A DNA stretch of 64,000 nucleotides from Trematomus loennbergii (lineage: Eukaryota > Chordata > Actinopteri > Perciformes > Nototheniidae), in NCBI GenBank assembly GCA_012861695.1, contig JAAOOA010000453.1, positions 269,885 through 333,884 of the forward strand, given 5' to 3'. Every line of letters begins with the position of its first letter. Position 1 is the first letter of the stretch. The notes under the pieces were generated by a model that had not been told where the DNA came from, did not search any database, and saw nothing but the letters and a program-made list of their open reading frames with translations. Positions 61,162 through 64,000 of this stretch are shown here, in pieces. The position numbers were made by a program, and so were the translations under genes.

Positions 61162-64000
61162 CAGTTTATAATATTATCACCGTTCCAAGCAAACGAGGGC
61201 TTTTGTTTTGAAATCACTTCCGCGAGTTTCGCCCGCCCCTCGCTCCAATGACCATTAGACCATTTAGTAAGGTAAAACAACAAAAACAAAAAGGCCTCTC
61301 AGACGCTCTTCCGCTAACTTGTGTAATAAAGAAAAACAAATGGACCGTAGATACACGGATTAGGGCGACACCATCTGGTCACAACTTTAAATATTTGACC
61401 ATGTTTATGTGCAAATGAAGAACTCTCACTGGTGCAGAACCTTTTTCCTTAAGTGAGTCTCTTTTCTTTTCTGACTTTATGGGTATTTCACTTTATATTA
61501 AATACATAACAATAAGAGTGCAGAACATCTAATACACTTCACTATGAATCCAGAACAATACAACTGCAGGAGTATGGATAAAGCCAGATGTTTGCATGCA
61601 TTTTGATCGATTTGGGCAGAATCCAGCAGAGTGGATCGTGCTGTTCATCCTATGTCATCTATATGTAAAGAAACAAGTCTAAATATTTAAGATAAAGCTG
61701 TGAAACAATCTCAATAATTACCAGCAAAAATGTAAGGTTTTTTTAATGCATAAAAGGATACATGTTGAGATAGGAAGTTATAATATCTTAAGAGAAGAGC
61801 TTGAATATTAAAAAATTAAAGACACAAACTCTTGTGGCTCCTTCCTGTCTTCCTACTGGGTCTTTCTTGGCTTTGTTCTGGCTATCTTCGAGCTCTATTC
61901 AGGTTTTTGGAGTTTTTTTCTAGCTCTATCCCTGATCATTTTCAGAACCTGAAGGCTCTATACGGACTATCTTCTGGTTCTCCTCTGGATCCATCCACTA
62001 TCTCTTGTCTCTGTCCAGTGAATTACACTTGTGTTACTGGAGCAGGTAAAGCATACAACAGATACTTTCAGCATTATCGGAGCACGAAGTGGACGCTTGG
62101 ATGAAACACAGCGGACTTCTAAACAATGAACACCCGCAACTTGGAAGAAATAAAGTTGGGTTTTATGCGTTCTAATATTGCAATGCAAACCCATGATGTA
62201 ATGACAGTAATTAAGAATAATTTAGTCATTGAATGCTCATTTCAGTAGATTTAATCAAACAAAACATAAACATATTGGACATGGCCTCAAGACTGTAACC
62301 TCTTCACATTCTGTTGAAATAGTCAATTACTAGCCATATCTCACACATTGCTGTTTTGAATCACTAATATGTGGATGACAGTTGAACTGGATGATGTAAC
62401 ATGTATGCCATCTGCTGGAAAGAAGACGTATCGCTCTGTTGGCGTCGTTTGGACAACAAAAACAGAATGAAGCTCTCATACCATAAACAATCTTTGAGTC
62501 CAGACCCCGTCCTGCAGAGAGCACACAACCCAACAGCACGTTGATGGTCTAGCATCACTTTACAAAACGTTTGCATTAAGGCGAGACACCCCAGGTGAAT
62601 AGGGTATTTTTTTTAACTTAAAGATATCAGCTAAATATTTCTCCAGTTAATTACTTACAATAAGGCAATTGTTTTTTGTATTACAAGTTTTCTGAAATAG
62701 CATGTTTAAATATCCAAATGAACCATTATCTCATGAAATATGCGCATATTTTAACACATTTCAGGAACCGAAATCTGAACTTTGGATAAAGCCAGGATCA
62801 AAATTATTGTTTCATTTTGTAGTCATATTAGTATCTAAGGCTTTTACAGAAGGGATTTTGGATATCTCTTTGTATCACTCCATAAATCAGAAAATACTGT
62901 CAACAGCCCTAAAATATCAATTTTCACCATGTTTTTAGGTATAAAATGTTATATAATTCAGGCTATGAATTATATATGACCAAACCCTTCTGTGAAAGCC
63001 TTCATAATATTGATAGGAATATAACTGGAAGGTTTGGTGTATGTAACTGCTACTGAATTGGACATTTCGAACTCAGAGTAGGAGAAAAAACTCATTTTGA
63101 GAAAACGACCTTTAAAGATTGCAGTGTGACGCTAGCTAAACCCTCCTGTTATCTGGATGATAGCTTGCGCATCGACGCACTCCGTGAAGGTATTTCATGT
63201 TCGGGGTCATTTGTTTTTTGTATAACCTTGCTTTGTGCAAGTGACAATTGTTGTCGTCTTCTCTGTGAACGTTTTTTTCTCCGTTATTTTGCCATTTTCA
63301 GATTTAAATTTAGAGCGGAAAGCTAACCAGGAAGTGCTTTAGCACACCACGTGACGCATCTGAACGAATCACGTTGTCAGAAATTGACAACAGCCAATGA
63401 GATTTCGTTTCTTGGTTTAAGACCCCTTTGCACTTTCACGATTGGTTGCTGATACAAAGGAAATGACCATATTTGGATCCGATGAGATTGTGCAGGAGAA
63501 ACGGAGCTTTCTAACGATACCTATGAAGACATGGTGCAAACAACGGTCGCGGTACTTTATGTTACGTTAGAATGCTAACTATTGGTGAATGTAGGAGAAA
63601 TCTACAGACGCAAATAGACAAACTATAGTAAAATAAACACTTAAATGTGTATTTTGTACGTTTTCCTTCCAAAAGCCTGAAAGAAAACATGTTATGGAAT
63701 CAAAATAGCACAAAATCTCAAATTGACCAGTGCAGGAAAAACGATGTTTTTGCCTGCCGTGTCTCGCCTTAAGACACTAAGACTAGCTGGTCCCTTGTAA
63801 AGGTGAGTCCACCTTAAATGAGCAGTGGGTGATCAGCAGGTGAAGGGCAGGACACGGGAACTTGGTCCTGAGGAGATGTAACGATTATTAAACAAGAAAT
63901 AGTCGAGTCAAGGGGTCGAAGAAATGAACATTTGTGATTATTAGCGTATCGGTTGCAGGTGGGTGAAAACAGGCTGAGGGGAGTAACGTATTACATGTAA
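61162..64000 (-). repeat. ZNF 3' flanking block, copy 4 (inverted, interrupted)
   Basis: 61162-62579 and 63773-64000 are the reverse complement of 4911-6602. The block runs off the window, which predicts a fourth ZNF last exon on minus just beyond the right edge. It is split by the TTAA-site element at 62580-63768. Confidence 0.85.
62580..63768. mobile_element. 1.19-kb TTAA-site element, post-duplication insertion
   Basis: TTAA at 62576-62579 and 63769-63772 flank ends GGCGAGACACCCCAGG and, inverted, GGCGAGACACGGCAGG. Copies 1-3 of the ZNF flank have one uninterrupted TTAA at the same place (5185, 14163, 48328). No transposase is encoded; short open frames inside show no known motif. Confidence 0.92.

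Overview
This window looks like a teleost fish chromosome, most likely a percomorph. The evidence is spliced genes with GT/AG introns, tandem C2H2 zinc-finger arrays with an N-terminal leader found in many fish ZNF proteins, a BEN-domain gene, and dense layers of fish-type transposons (Tc1/mariner, PIF/Harbinger, hAT, TTAA-target elements, DIRS-like and LINE retroelements). I see no rRNA, tRNA, CRISPR array or bacterial-style operon.

The window is built on repeated inversion of one zinc-finger gene block. Gene 1 (+, last exon 3521-4910) points at gene 2 (-, exon 1 at 26705-26459, last exon 16177-14481). Gene 3 (+, exon 1 at 37108-37350, last exon 46792-48070) points at a fourth block (-) whose 3' flank fills 61162-64000 and runs off the right edge. 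Plus-strand copies repeat with a period of about 43 kb. The 3' flanks of each convergent pair are separated by DIRS-like retroelement remnants; the 5' ends of genes 2 and 3 are head to head about 10 kb apart. All three readable zinc-finger exons carry frameshifts, at different places, so each is either a decaying copy or damaged by assembly error in near-identical 84-bp repeats.

Region by region: 1-3.5 kb, repeat tail, Tc1 element with a nested MITE, and a TTAA element. 3.5-6.6 kb, gene 1 and its 3' flank. 6.6-12.9 kb, DIRS-like remnant carrying a LINE fragment and a 3.3-kb minisatellite of about 40-bp units. 12.9-16.2 kb, gene 2 in inverted orientation. 16.2-26.3 kb, the gene 2 intron, filled by three TTAA-element copies, a hAT MITE, and a Kolobok-like element whose right arm hosts a 4.1-kb Harbinger element with an intact transposase. 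26.3-37.5 kb, two inverted copies of the ZNF promoter and exon 1 flanking a spliced BEN-domain gene, a second BEN-type first exon, a small RING-like exon and several long perfect palindromes. 37.5-46.8 kb, the gene 3 intron with hAT pieces, a G-rich minisatellite, a LINE inserted in a TTAA element, and a second Tc1 copy. 46.8-49 kb, gene 3. 49-61 kb, DIRS-like remnants interrupted by a hAT element, a THAP-domain remnant, a 2.96-kb element with 531-bp inverted arms, and a second Harbinger element. 61-64 kb, the fourth ZNF 3' flank, split by a 1.19-kb TTAA-site element.

The duplicated copies act as empty sites for one another. They allow several insertions to be delimited to the base, target-site duplications to be read, and insertions to be ordered relative to the block duplications.
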